DNA of 38,006 nucleotides from Parcubacteria group bacterium GW2011_GWA2_38_13 (lineage in GTDB: Bacteria > Patescibacteriota > Patescibacteriia > Buchananbacterales > GWA2-38-13): contig LBUD01000002.1 of assembly GCA_000992395.1 (NCBI GenBank), positions 1 through 38,006 of the forward strand, in the 5' to 3' direction. The stretch's first letter is position 1; each line of letters begins with the position of its first letter. Shown in pieces: positions 24,832 to 33,874 of the stretch. The translations under genes and the position numbers were made by a program. A model generated the notes under the pieces. It saw nothing but the letters and a program-made list of their open reading frames with translations, searched no databases and was not told where the DNA came from.

Positions 24832-26322
24832 ATGTCCAAACCCTTAAAAATAGTAAGCATATCGTCAGAAGTCGATCCGTATTCAAAATCGGGCGGGCTT
24901 GCTGATGTTGCGCGATCCCTTCCTCGCGCGCTTAAGCGTCTGAAGCATAAAATAATCGTCATAACACCGCTTTATTCCCAGGTTACAGATATAAAAAAAT
25001 ATGAACTGAAAAAAATATTCAGCGATGTTAAGCTTGCGGTCAGCCAGGACGTGTTTATGGAAGCGAATTTTTGGCAAGGGGAGCTCATGAAAGGATTGCC
25101 GATTTATTTTGTGGAAAACAATAAATATTTTGGAAAAAATAAAAATATATACGGATCGCAGCATGAAAATGCCCGCTTTTTCTTTTTTGACGTCGCAGTT
25201 ATCGAGCTTATTAAATTATTAAATTTTGAGCCGGACATAATACACTGCCATGATTGGCATACCGGACTTATTCCATATTTTTTAAAAGGGCGGTATAAAT
25301 CCGATCCGATTTTTACACGCACCGCGACGATATATACCATACATAATCTGACATTTCAGCTTGGGCAAAATTGGTGGGAAATTCCTTCCAATTTAAAAGA
25401 TGACGGCAGAACCCCATTACCGAAATTTGAGCATTCACCGGCAGTTGAGCGGATAAATTTTGCAAAAAGAGCTATAATGAAGGTTGATCTCATAAATGCT
25501 GTTTCTGAAAATTATGCGAAAGAAATTCTCACTAAAGATTTTGGCGAAGATCTGAACATCATACTAAAAAACAGGAAAGAAAAGCTGTTTGGAATAGTTA
25601 ATGGTATTGATTATAATGATTATAACCCCTTAACCGACCCCGGCCTGAAACAAAATTACGGGCCGCAGACAGTGAGCGATAAATTTAAAAATAAAGAATA
25701 TCTGCAAAAATATTTTGAATTGCCACTAAGGCGCGAAGTTCCAATACTTGGAATGGCCACGAGAATAACCGAGCAAAAAGGGTTTGATCTTCTTATGAAA
25801 ATATTTGATGATCTCATGACCTTGGATATCCAGTTTGTCATTATGGGCTCAGGAGATAAGGCCTATGAAAAATTTTTCGTTGATATGAAAAAAAAATATC
25901 CTGAAAAAGTTGGGCACCACCTTGAATTTGATACAAAAAACGCTTCCCTTATTTACGCCGGCTCGGATATCTTTCTTATGCCCTCGCGTTTTGAGCCATG
26001 CGGACTTGGCCAGCTTATCAGCCTGCGCTACGGATGCATTCCCGTAGTGCGCGCCACAGGCGGGCTTGTGGACACCATCACTGATTTTAATCCCAATACC
26101 GGCAAAGGGAACGGCTTTGTCTTCCATAAATACGATTCAAAGGCCTTTCTTATCGCATGCACAAGAGCCATAGAGACATTCAGGCACGAAAGCGTATGGT
26201 CAAAGCTTATACAAAACGGCTTCCGTGAATCTTTTTCATGGCGGATCCCCGCGAAAAAATATGTGCTTTTATACAGAAAAGCAATAAAAAATAAACTTTT
26301 ATCAAATAACCATACTGCTTAA
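24832..26322 (+). CDS. glgA: Glycogen/starch synthase, GT5
   Basis: 496 residues, typical GlgA length. It elongates alpha-1,4-glucan from ADP-glucose (or UDP-glucose in some lineages). The N-terminal domain has the donor-binding KSGGLADV motif (K19) and IHCHDWHTGLIPYF. The C-terminal domain has ATRITEQKGFDLL and the catalytic block PSRFEPCGLGQLISLRYG followed by RATGGLVDT. All key GT5 motifs are intact. It is followed three bases later by the GH57-kinase fusion, so synthesis and processing are probably co-expressed. No glgC (ADP-glucose maker) is in the window. Confidence 0.95.
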   Translation: MSKPLKIVSISSEVDPYSKSGGLADVARSLPRALKRLKHKIIVITPLYSQVTDIKKYELKKIFSDVKLAVSQDVFMEANFWQGELMKGLPIYFVENNKYFGKNKNIYGSQHENARFFFFDVAVIELIKLLNFEPDIIHCHDWHTGLIPYFLKGRYKSDPIFTRTATIYTIHNLTFQLGQNWWEIPSNLKDDGRTPLPKFEHSPAVERINFAKRAIMKVDLINAVSENYAKEILTKDFGEDLNIILKNRKEKLFGIVNGIDYNDYNPLTDPGLKQNYGPQTVSDKFKNKEYLQKYFELPLRREVPILGMATRITEQKGFDLLMKIFDDLMTLDIQFVIMGSGDKAYEKFFVDMKKKYPEKVGHHLEFDTKNASLIYAGSDIFLMPSRFEPCGLGQLISLRYGCIPVVRATGGLVDTITDFNPNTGKGNGFVFHKYDSKAFLIACTRAIETFRHESVWSKLIQNGFRESFSWRIPAKKYVLLYRKAIKNKLLSNNHTA

Positions 26323-26325
26323 TAT

Positions 26326-28617
26326 ATGATGTACTGGATAAATTTTTTACATTTTTACCAGCCTCCATACCAAAATCACGACATCATAAATAAGGTAACC
26401 AAAGAAAGCTATATTCCCCTTATAGAAGAATTGAAAAAAAATCCACGTGCGAAAATTACGTGCAATATTTCAGGCTCTCTTATTGAACATTTATATGCGA
26501 CAAAAAATGAAATTGTGATAAACGGCTTCCGCGACCTTTTGGAAAATAAACAAATAGAAATAACCGGATCCGCGTGCTACCATCCCATCCTTCCTCTTCT
26601 TCCGGCGCCGGAAATACAAAGGCAAATTGAATTGAATAATGAGGTTCTCAAAAAAGCGTTTGGCGGCCTCTACCAACCAAGCGGTTTTTTTCTGCCTGAG
26701 ATGGCCTACAACAGGAAGGTTGCAAAAATTATTAAAAAAATGGGTTTTAAGTGGATCATCCTTGATGAAATAAATTATAACGGAAGGCTGAACTCTGTTC
26801 AATTCCAAAAAAAATATAAAATTAAAAATAACGGGCTTTTGGTTATTTTCCGAAATAGAGAAATTTCTAAAACCTTTGTCCCTCGAACGCTTTTTAAACT
26901 TTTGGAATCCACGTCAACCCCGCCCGTCGTGATTACCGCAACGGATGCGGAAATGTACGGGCATCACCACAAAAACGGGCACGATCTCCTTGCGAAAGCC
27001 TATCAGGACGAGCGCATAAACATTCTCACGGTCAGCCAATATATTGAAATGCTTCCTCCCAGATCGGAACTTATTGATCCTATTATTGCATCATGGGAAA
27101 CAACGCCGGCCGATCTTGAACATCACATACCTTTTATTTTATGGGATGATCCGCACAACAGGATACACCACCTCTTATGGAAATTAAGAAAATTGGCGAT
27201 AAGAATTGTTCATAGAAATACCCACTCGCCAAATTATGAATGGGCGCGTTACCATCTTGACCGGGGGCTGGCGAGTTGCGCGTGGTGGTGGGCGTCAGAA
27301 AAAAAACCGGACGTTTTCTCCCCTATCACATGGAACCCGGATGAAATTGAAAAGGGCATCAAAGAGCTTATATCAAGCATCCGATCCCTTACAAATATTT
27401 CTCCCGAGACAAAGCTTCACGCGGAAAAAATCTACCAGCAGCTCATCAAAGAAATATGGAGTCATCACTGGAAAAAATACCATCCGTCTATTTATGAACA
27501 AACCCAGCAGCAACTTGGTACGGCATTTTATCTTTTAAATATGCCGTATCTCATGAAGCTTTTTACAAAAAAACTTCAGCATGAGATACAAACAAAGGGT
27601 TCAATCACTGATATAAAAATTTTTCCATATAAACACCAGATTAATCAGAAATCTTATCACATCGTAACGCGGTACGTTATATCTTTTGCGCGAAAACGCG
27701 CGCTCCCTGTCAATATTTTTTGCAATGCGAATTCACGCGAACCAAGAAAAGGGACATTTAGGGCGCTTCAATTCATTTCCAACCATGGCTTTACTCGCGG
27801 GAGATACCGCGCTCCTGTTCCGCTTTTCTATCAGCAAAACCTTAAAGCAATGTTTTATTATGAGATTCCGGGCAGCGTTAATTTGTACGAATATGTAACC
27901 CAAAAACACCCTTCAATTAATAAAATAAAAAAACAAGTCTCTCTTACCGCGCAATGGCTGAAAAAACTTCATAGTATTCCCACCTCATCGGCGAAAAATT
28001 TTAATCCGCGGCAATCTTCAATAGCCAGGGTAGTTCCCGGCAAAAAATTCATGATGAATAAAATAAAAGAAAAGCATCCGGATTACCCGGAATTTAAGGA
28101 TAAAATTGAAGCGCTATATAAGATTATCATACGAATTGATAGATCAAACAGCAATAAAATAAAAAAATCCATCATCCATGGCGATTTCCATCCGGAAAAT
28201 GTCATTATAAAACCTTATGGAAAAAACAGCATCGGAGTTATTGATTATACTGACTGTTGCATCGCAGACCCAATGCGGGACTTGGGCAATTTTATGCAGC
28301 AATTCAGCACCATGATGCACCACTATATATCCCCCGAAAATACTTCTATCATCAATAGAAGCTTTCTCGGCGCTTATTTTAAAAAAACAAATCTGCCGAA
28401 AAATATTGAAAACCGGCTCAATCTCTACCATGCATGGACCGCTCTTCGATCCGCTATGTACTTTCTCACCATTAGAGATTTTGATATCCACCGCGCGAAA
28501 AAATTATTGAAAGAAACAAAAAATTATCTTAAAAAAATCATTCCAAATCCTGTTTCGCACATATCAAACAGCAGCCGCCACAATAATTTTTATTATATTA
28601 CAAAAAAGCGAATATGA
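26326..28617 (+). CDS. GH57 glycoside hydrolase fused to APH-type kinase domain
   Basis: 763 residues with two domains. Residues of about 1-430 are GH57: FLHFYQPP (motif 1), SACYHPILPLLP (motif 2), FFLPEMAYN with the nucleophile Glu (E125), and TDAEMYGHHH with the acid Asp (D207), then a helical region. Residues of about 440-745 are an aminoglycoside-phosphotransferase/choline-kinase-type domain: IIHGDFHPENV (618-626, catalytic D620) and VIDYTDCCIADPMRDLG (metal-binding D640). GH57 enzymes act on alpha-glucans (amylase, 4-alpha-glucanotransferase or branching). The APH fold includes maltokinase, which suggests phosphorylation of a released sugar. The fusion is clear, the substrates are not. 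It overlaps the next gene by 4 bases. Confidence 0.85.
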   Translation: MMYWINFLHFYQPPYQNHDIINKVTKESYIPLIEELKKNPRAKITCNISGSLIEHLYATKNEIVINGFRDLLENKQIEITGSACYHPILPLLPAPEIQRQIELNNEVLKKAFGGLYQPSGFFLPEMAYNRKVAKIIKKMGFKWIILDEINYNGRLNSVQFQKKYKIKNNGLLVIFRNREISKTFVPRTLFKLLESTSTPPVVITATDAEMYGHHHKNGHDLLAKAYQDERINILTVSQYIEMLPPRSELIDPIIASWETTPADLEHHIPFILWDDPHNRIHHLLWKLRKLAIRIVHRNTHSPNYEWARYHLDRGLASCAWWWASEKKPDVFSPITWNPDEIEKGIKELISSIRSLTNISPETKLHAEKIYQQLIKEIWSHHWKKYHPSIYEQTQQQLGTAFYLLNMPYLMKLFTKKLQHEIQTKGSITDIKIFPYKHQINQKSYHIVTRYVISFARKRALPVNIFCNANSREPRKGTFRALQFISNHGFTRGRYRAPVPLFYQQNLKAMFYYEIPGSVNLYEYVTQKHPSINKIKKQVSLTAQWLKKLHSIPTSSAKNFNPRQSSIARVVPGKKFMMNKIKEKHPDYPEFKDKIEALYKIIIRIDRSNSNKIKKSIIHGDFHPENVIIKPYGKNSIGVIDYTDCCIADPMRDLGNFMQQFSTMMHHYISPENTSIINRSFLGAYFKKTNLPKNIENRLNLYHAWTALRSAMYFLTIRDFDIHRAKKLLKETKNYLKKIIPNPVSHISNSSRHNNFYYITKKRI

Positions 28618-29192
28618 AAAAAAATGGCCACCATATAATATTTGAAGGCGCCGAGCTTGTTGGAAAAAGCTATGTGATGTCGCAGGTATATGATATTGTG
28701 GAAGCAAAATATAATGCAACGGGCAATATCCTTGATGGTTGCCATTGGTTTAATTCTGATATTGGCATCTTTGGAACGCGATTCGGAAAACCATGTATTG
28801 AAAAATACGTGGAAATGCTTGAAATTTTAAAAGAAAAGAATGTTTTATTTGAAAAATTCCATATTTCCGACATTGTTTACAACCGCCTTCGCGGAAATAT
28901 TGCAATATCCTATAAAAGCGTAGAAAAAAAATTATTGCGATTGGAAGCAAAAATTATTTTATGCACCATCAAAGAAGATGAAAGCGTTTTTCAAAAAAGA
29001 ATCCAAGATCGCCTGCGCCTTTACCCGCACTATACAAGAATACTCAAAAGCCCGGGCTGGTATATCGGGCAACAAAGGAAATATATAAACGAAATTAAAA
29101 AGACAAAACTCCCCCATCTGATAGTGGATATGACTGAAATTCCAAATGAAAAAAGCAGCAAGGATATTTTGCGCTGGATTGGGGAAATATAA
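28614..29192 (+). CDS. P-loop kinase, thymidylate kinase-like
   Basis: 192 residues. A Walker A motif GAELVGKS (12-19) follows a hydrophobic strand HHIIFEG, as in dTMP kinase-type P-loop kinases. A lid-like basic block (QKRIQDRLRLYPHYTR) lies at about 122-140. The canonical TMP-binding DR motif is not evident, so the substrate may not be dTMP. Its start overlaps the GH57-kinase gene by ATGA, which ties it to alpha-glucan metabolism by position. Nucleotide, sugar or small-molecule phosphorylation are all possible. Confidence 0.7.
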   Translation: MKKNGHHIIFEGAELVGKSYVMSQVYDIVEAKYNATGNILDGCHWFNSDIGIFGTRFGKPCIEKYVEMLEILKEKNVLFEKFHISDIVYNRLRGNIAISYKSVEKKLLRLEAKIILCTIKEDESVFQKRIQDRLRLYPHYTRILKSPGWYIGQQRKYINEIKKTKLPHLIVDMTEIPNEKSSKDILRWIGEI

Positions 29193-29279
29193 GTTTAAAA
29201 TTCAAAGTTAAAAGTTAAAAATTTTTTTCCATATCTTTGAACTTTGCACTTTGAACTTTTAACTTTTTATATTTAATTT
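29193..29279. repeat. Intergenic palindromic repeat, type A, upstream of the ROK gene
   Basis: Left arm AATTCAAAGTTAAAAGTTAA pairs with right arm CTTTGAACTTTTAACTTTTT. The palindrome fills the gap before the ROK kinase ATG, as with the copies before pilin 2 and ruvC. Confidence 0.65.
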
Positions 29280-30176
29280 ATGAAATACGTCATCGGCGTA
29301 GATGTTGGGGCGACTAAAATTTCAGCCGCCATTGTTGCGCATAATCATACCATTTCAAAAACAATAACCCATCCCACTGAGTCGCATCTTGGGAAAAAAA
29401 TCCTATTGGCAAATATCATAAAAATTATAAAAATATTTGATTCTCCTGCCGTTCATTCTATTGGCATCGGCATTGCCGGAGAGATAAATCAAAAAAAAGG
29501 CATTCTTATCTCAAGCCCGAACATGGCTCATGATGTAAAAAACGTACCAATAGCTAAAATTATTAAACACGAGTTTAAAAAAAACGTATATATTGAAAAT
29601 GACGCCAAATGTTTTATCCTTGCCGAAAGCGTTTTTGGGGCTGGAAAAAAATACGATTTTGTGGTAGGGTTGACTCTTGGTACCGGCATAGGCGGAGGTA
29701 TTGTTATAAACAAAAAGTTATACCGCGGTGGCCTTGGAATTGCCGGCGAAATTGGACATATGACTATAGCTGACAATGGAAGTCTTTGCGGTTGCGGGCA
29801 AAGGGGGCATTTAGAATCGTACGCGTCCGGAACGGGCATGATCCATCTTTATAAAGAAATGTCCGGAAAAACTCGCGACACATACACCATTGCGCAAAAA
29901 GCCAAAGACGGCGATGCTAGCGCCAAAAGAGTAATGAAAATTATGGCGCAATCCCTTGGAATAGGCCTTGCCAATATCATGAGTATTCTTGATCCGGAAA
30001 TAATTATTATCGGCGGAGGCATGGCGAGTGTTCGGCCAATCTTTGGGCCAGCAATAAAAATTGCCAGAAAAAACGCATTATATCCGTCTTTGAAAAAAAT
30101 ACCGATAGTCAGGGCGCTCCTTAAGGAAAATGCGAATATCTACGGCGCTGCAATAATCGCCCAAAATCAGCAATAA
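29280..30176 (+). CDS. ROK-family sugar kinase (glucokinase-like)
   Basis: 298 residues, usual for ROK kinases without a DNA-binding domain. It opens with the phosphate-binding GVDVGATKISAAIV. The catalytic Asp is in IENDAKCF (D108), GLTLGTGIGGGIV binds ATP, and the zinc/ROK motif is GEIGHMTI...CGCGQRGHLES with His (H177) replacing the usual third Cys. Family reaction: ATP-dependent phosphorylation of glucose, or of a related hexose, at C6. It sits between the glucan-degrading genes and PBP1A, so glucose released by GH15 is a likely substrate. It ends five bases before the PBP gene. Confidence 0.9.
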   Translation: MKYVIGVDVGATKISAAIVAHNHTISKTITHPTESHLGKKILLANIIKIIKIFDSPAVHSIGIGIAGEINQKKGILISSPNMAHDVKNVPIAKIIKHEFKKNVYIENDAKCFILAESVFGAGKKYDFVVGLTLGTGIGGGIVINKKLYRGGLGIAGEIGHMTIADNGSLCGCGQRGHLESYASGTGMIHLYKEMSGKTRDTYTIAQKAKDGDASAKRVMKIMAQSLGIGLANIMSILDPEIIIIGGGMASVRPIFGPAIKIARKNALYPSLKKIPIVRALLKENANIYGAAIIAQNQQ

Positions 30177-30181
30177 AAACC

Positions 30182-33025
30182 ATGAAAGATCATCTTCATT
30201 CATACAACACGTGGAGGCACAGCGTTGAACGCAGGCTCCCAGTCTTTGGGAAAAAAAAACGCAATACGCTTGGAAAATTGCGTGCGTTTTTTAAATTTCT
30301 GCTTATACTTTTAGTATTTGGAGCGCTTGCGGGCGCGATTGGTTTTGCTATTTTAATCGCCTGGGTTTCAAAAGATCTTCCTGATCCAAATAAAATTATA
30401 GACCGGCAAGTACCGCTAAGCACAAAAATTTACGATCGATTGGGAACAACGGTGCTGTACGAAGTTCATGGTGCGGAAAAACGTACTATAGTTGAGCTTG
30501 ATGACATCCCAAAATACGCTCAGCAAGCAACATTGTCGGCAGAAGACCGCGAGTTTTATCAGCACAAAGGATTTAGCATAACCGGAATTGTCCGTTCGCT
30601 CATCCGCAATACCCTAACAGGTTCCCGCGTTGGCGGCTCAACCATCACCCAGCAACTTGTTAAAAACGCCATTTTAACAAGCGACAAACAATATACCCGA
30701 AAAGCCAAAGAAATCATATTATCGTACCAAATAGAAAAAAGATTTACTAAGGATGAAATTTTAAAAATGTATTTTAATGAAATACCGTATGGATCTACGA
30801 TTTATGGCATTCAGGCAGCTTCCCAAACCTTTTTCGGCAAGGACGCAAAAGATATAACCCTGGCCGAAAGCGCCATATTGGCGGCAATTCCCCAAAGGCC
30901 TACATATTACTCGCCATACGGCAATAACACGGAAGGGTTGTACAATCGGCAGTGGTGGATCTTAGACAGTATGGCAAAGCTCGGCTATATTTCCGCCGAA
31001 GAGGCTGAGACGGCTAAAAAAGAAAAGGTTGTATTTCGCAAACCAACGGAAAATATCATTGCGCCGCATTTTGTAATGTATATTAAAGAATATTTGAGCG
31101 AAAGATACGGAGAAAAAACTGTCGGCGAAGGTGGTTTGAAAGTCATCACAACGCTTGATTTGGAAAAACAAAAAATCGCCGAAGAAGCCATAACAAAACA
31201 GGCTGAAAAAAATAAAAAATGGGATGCGTCAAATGCCGCGCTTGTGTCGCTTGATACGAAAACCGGGCAAGTGCTTGCCATGGTAGGATCGGCTGATTAT
31301 TTTAATGATGAAATTGACGGCCAGGTGAATGTAACGTTGCGTCCGCGCCAGCCCGGGTCGTCATTTAAACCAATTGTGTATGCGTCCGCCTTTAAAAAAG
31401 GATATACCCCGGACACGGTTGTATATGACGTAGTAACAACGTTTAAAAATACAGACGGAAAACCCTATACTCCATATAATTACAACCTTAAAGAAAATGG
31501 CCCCGTTACCTTGCGCCAGGCGCTTGCGGGATCGCTCAATGTTCCCGCCGTTAAAGTGCTCTATCTTACCGGCATTGATAATGTCTTGGATCTTGCGGAA
31601 AAATTTGGGTATACAACGCTGGAACAGCGTTCAAGATTTGGCCTATCGCTGGTTTTAGGAGGAGCTGAAGTAAAGCTTATTGAACATACCAACGCGTTTG
31701 CCGCGCTTGCACGCGAGGGAGAACTTCATAGTATTGCCCCGGTATTACGGGTTGAAGATAAAGATGGAAGCGTTTTGGAAGAATTTAAAAATGTTGAAAC
31801 AAAGATTATTGAAACACAAATAGCAAGGCAAATCACTTCTATATTATCCGACAACTCCGCAAGGGCTTTTATGTTCGGAGAAAACAATCTTCTCGTCCTT
31901 AAAGACCGTGTAGTAGCGGCGAAAACCGGAACAACAAACGACAATCGGGACGCGTGGATCATCGGATATACTCCAAGCATTGCCACGGGAGTATGGGTTG
32001 GCAATAATGATTTTTCGGAAATGAAAGCGGGCGCTGACGGATCGGTCATTGCCGCTCCTATTTGGAATGAATATATGTCAAAAACGTTGGCGAAAACGCC
32101 GGCTGAAAGTTTTAATGAGCCAAGCCCGGTTATTTCTGATAAGCCGGTGCTAAATGGAAGCATTAAAGACGGCGTAAAAATCGCAATAGACAGAATCACG
32201 GGCAAGCTTGCAACGGAATTTACTCCGCTTGATTTTATTGAAGAAAAAACATTTAAAGAAGTCCATAATATTTTATACTATATTAATAAAGACGACCCGC
32301 AAGGGCCTCCACCCCAAGACCCGGTCCAAGATCCGGAATTTAACGCATGGGAAGCTGCGGTGCAAGAATGGGCAAAGAAAAAAAATATTTCTCCCGAAGA
32401 GCCGCCAAAAGAATATGATGACGTACACACGCTTGAAAATAGGCCGAAGATATCAATTACCTCGCCATGGAACAATCAGACCATGAAAGAGCGCCTATTG
32501 CACGTGGAGGTATCTGCGGAAGCGCCCAGAGGCATACGAAAGGTTGAATATTATCTTGCAGGAAAATTTATTGGAGAAACAACCATATTGCCTTATTATT
32601 TCAATGGAATAATTGATAATAATAATATTCCCAACGGCATATCAACGCTTCGGGTTGTGGCGCTTGATGATGTAGGAAATAGAGATCAGGCGTTCATTGA
32701 TCTTAATTTGGAATTTTCTTCAATTGAAGAGGGAATTGTTTGGTCTAAACCAAACAGCGGAGCCATACTTACAAAAGAAAGCTTCCCCCTTTCTCTTGTT
32801 CTTGAAGTTAGAAGGCCGGAAAATATTGATAGCGCGTATTTCTATGTTGAAAAATCAGATGCTTCAAAAATATATATCAATACCACAAGACTTCCCGCAA
32901 CCAATACCATCGCTACTCAATGGACTTCGTACCCGGGCGCGGGAATTTATACTTTTTATGTAGTTATTAATAATAAAGATGGCTTCGCCTACCAAAGCGA
33001 TCGGATTATGGTAGAGATAAAATAG
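30182..33025 (+). CDS. Class A penicillin-binding protein (PBP1A-like)
   Basis: 947-residue bifunctional peptidoglycan synthase. Order: cytoplasmic N-terminus, one membrane anchor (about 37-61), GT51 glycosyltransferase with LSAEDREFYQHKG (catalytic E121) and GGSTITQQLVKN, then transpeptidase with SSFKP (S393, K396), SLN (451-453) and KTGTT (581-585). All catalytic motifs are intact. Residues of about 745-947 add Ig-like beta domains (ISITSPWNNQTM...VEYYLAGKFIGETT) not in the shortest PBPs, possibly for cell-wall or surface binding. It shares a transcript with the ROK gene. The last codons are duplicated twice downstream, beyond each accessory module. Confidence 0.95.
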   Translation: MKDHLHSYNTWRHSVERRLPVFGKKKRNTLGKLRAFFKFLLILLVFGALAGAIGFAILIAWVSKDLPDPNKIIDRQVPLSTKIYDRLGTTVLYEVHGAEKRTIVELDDIPKYAQQATLSAEDREFYQHKGFSITGIVRSLIRNTLTGSRVGGSTITQQLVKNAILTSDKQYTRKAKEIILSYQIEKRFTKDEILKMYFNEIPYGSTIYGIQAASQTFFGKDAKDITLAESAILAAIPQRPTYYSPYGNNTEGLYNRQWWILDSMAKLGYISAEEAETAKKEKVVFRKPTENIIAPHFVMYIKEYLSERYGEKTVGEGGLKVITTLDLEKQKIAEEAITKQAEKNKKWDASNAALVSLDTKTGQVLAMVGSADYFNDEIDGQVNVTLRPRQPGSSFKPIVYASAFKKGYTPDTVVYDVVTTFKNTDGKPYTPYNYNLKENGPVTLRQALAGSLNVPAVKVLYLTGIDNVLDLAEKFGYTTLEQRSRFGLSLVLGGAEVKLIEHTNAFAALAREGELHSIAPVLRVEDKDGSVLEEFKNVETKIIETQIARQITSILSDNSARAFMFGENNLLVLKDRVVAAKTGTTNDNRDAWIIGYTPSIATGVWVGNNDFSEMKAGADGSVIAAPIWNEYMSKTLAKTPAESFNEPSPVISDKPVLNGSIKDGVKIAIDRITGKLATEFTPLDFIEEKTFKEVHNILYYINKDDPQGPPPQDPVQDPEFNAWEAAVQEWAKKKNISPEEPPKEYDDVHTLENRPKISITSPWNNQTMKERLLHVEVSAEAPRGIRKVEYYLAGKFIGETTILPYYFNGIIDNNNIPNGISTLRVVALDDVGNRDQAFIDLNLEFSSIEEGIVWSKPNSGAILTKESFPLSLVLEVRRPENIDSAYFYVEKSDASKIYINTTRLPATNTIATQWTSYPGAGIYTFYVVINNKDGFAYQSDRIMVEIK
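32988..33023 (+). repeat. PBP 3'-end direct repeat, copy 1 (native)
   Basis: The last coding bases of the PBP gene (CCTACCAAAGCGATCGGATT...GATAAAAT, encoding YQSDRIMVEIK) recur at 35641-35676 with 35 of 36 bases identical. The encoded similarity runs further upstream, through NNKDG, to about position 32970. Confidence 0.85.
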
Positions 33026-33040
33026 TTTTAAATATATATA

Positions 33041-33088
33041 AAATCTAAAAAAACTTCCTCAAAATATTGGAGGAAGTTTTTTAGATTT
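33041..33088. terminator. Bidirectional terminator between the PBP gene and abiEii
   Basis: Long hairpin with arms AAATCTAAAAAAACTTCCTC / GAGGAAGTTTTTTAGATTT (one bulged A) and a 9-base loop. It has T-runs on both strands and sits between convergent genes. A shorter relative lies at 34568-34597. Confidence 0.8.
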
Positions 33089-33097
33089 AAGCAAAGA

Positions 33098-33874
33098 TTA
33101 AAGCTCTACCTGCCTGATGAAGTCGGCAAATAATTTAATCTTTTGGCTATCATTAGGATTAAATAAAAAAGGCGCAACATCATTTGCAATTTCTTCAAAA
33201 TCAACATTCATTGAATAATCCATTAATTTTTCTTTTAACCTTATGCCATCGCCAATGCCGATTTTTTTCTGAAGATACTCGTAATTTGGCTTAGCTTTTT
33301 GCAATAAAAAAATTACATCAAAAAAATCACGTCCTTTGGCGCGCTTGCGATTCAGCGTTGCATAAATTTTTTGCGAAAGAAGCAAGTCGATAGGCGTTAC
33401 ATTAATTTGAGTAAAAATATCAAATTTATTTAAAATTTTTTTTTCCGGCTTATAATCAAATTCTTGCGGCACCGTATCAATTTGAATTATAATCTTTTCG
33501 TCTTTCGCAAACGATAATTCATTATCAAATAAAATTCCCGGCAATTTAATGTAACATCGGAACGCGCCCTTAAATACATTTTTTATCTCGACAACATAAC
33601 CCTGTTTTTCCAGTTCTTTTTTTATCTCATCGGTCAATTCGGAAAATTCCTTTTCGCTTAAGCCAAAATTATCAAAATCCAGGTCTTCGGAAAAACGGGT
33701 GTTGTCATAAAGAATTCTTAATGCCGTCCCGCCTAAAAATGATAGTGTATTTGCGTATTTTGAATTAAAGATTATTTCCAAAATTTCATACTGCAAATAC
33801 TCGCGCAAAATATTCTTTTTAAAAGCGCGTAAATTTTTTGGATAATAATTTTCTATTTTTTTTAAATCAAGCAT
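33098..33874 (-). CDS. AbiEii-type nucleotidyltransferase toxin
   Basis: 258 residues of the AbiEii / type IV toxin family with a DNA polymerase beta-like nucleotidyltransferase fold. Motif GGTALRILYDNTRFSEDLDF (about 48-67) carries the GG and acidic D-x-D residues. IIQIDTVPQEFDY is a later acidic strand, and QKIYATLNRKRAKGRDFFD is the conserved basic/acidic block. Family members transfer nucleotides to targets such as tRNA and give bacteriostatic growth arrest or phage defence. It follows its antitoxin gene with an 8-base overlap, the usual order. The module sits in a repeat-bounded accessory block. Confidence 0.88.
   Translation of the reverse strand: MLDLKKIENYYPKNLRAFKKNILREYLQYEILEIIFNSKYANTLSFLGGTALRILYDNTRFSEDLDFDNFGLSEKEFSELTDEIKKELEKQGYVVEIKNVFKGAFRCYIKLPGILFDNELSFAKDEKIIIQIDTVPQEFDYKPEKKILNKFDIFTQINVTPIDLLLSQKIYATLNRKRAKGRDFFDVIFLLQKAKPNYEYLQKKIGIGDGIRLKEKLMDYSMNVDFEEIANDVAPFLFNPNDSQKIKLFADFIRQVEL

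Noticed and set aside
31726-32205. 159-residue minus-strand ORF inside the PBP gene
   Set aside because: Antisense shadow of the transpeptidase domain; no independent support.
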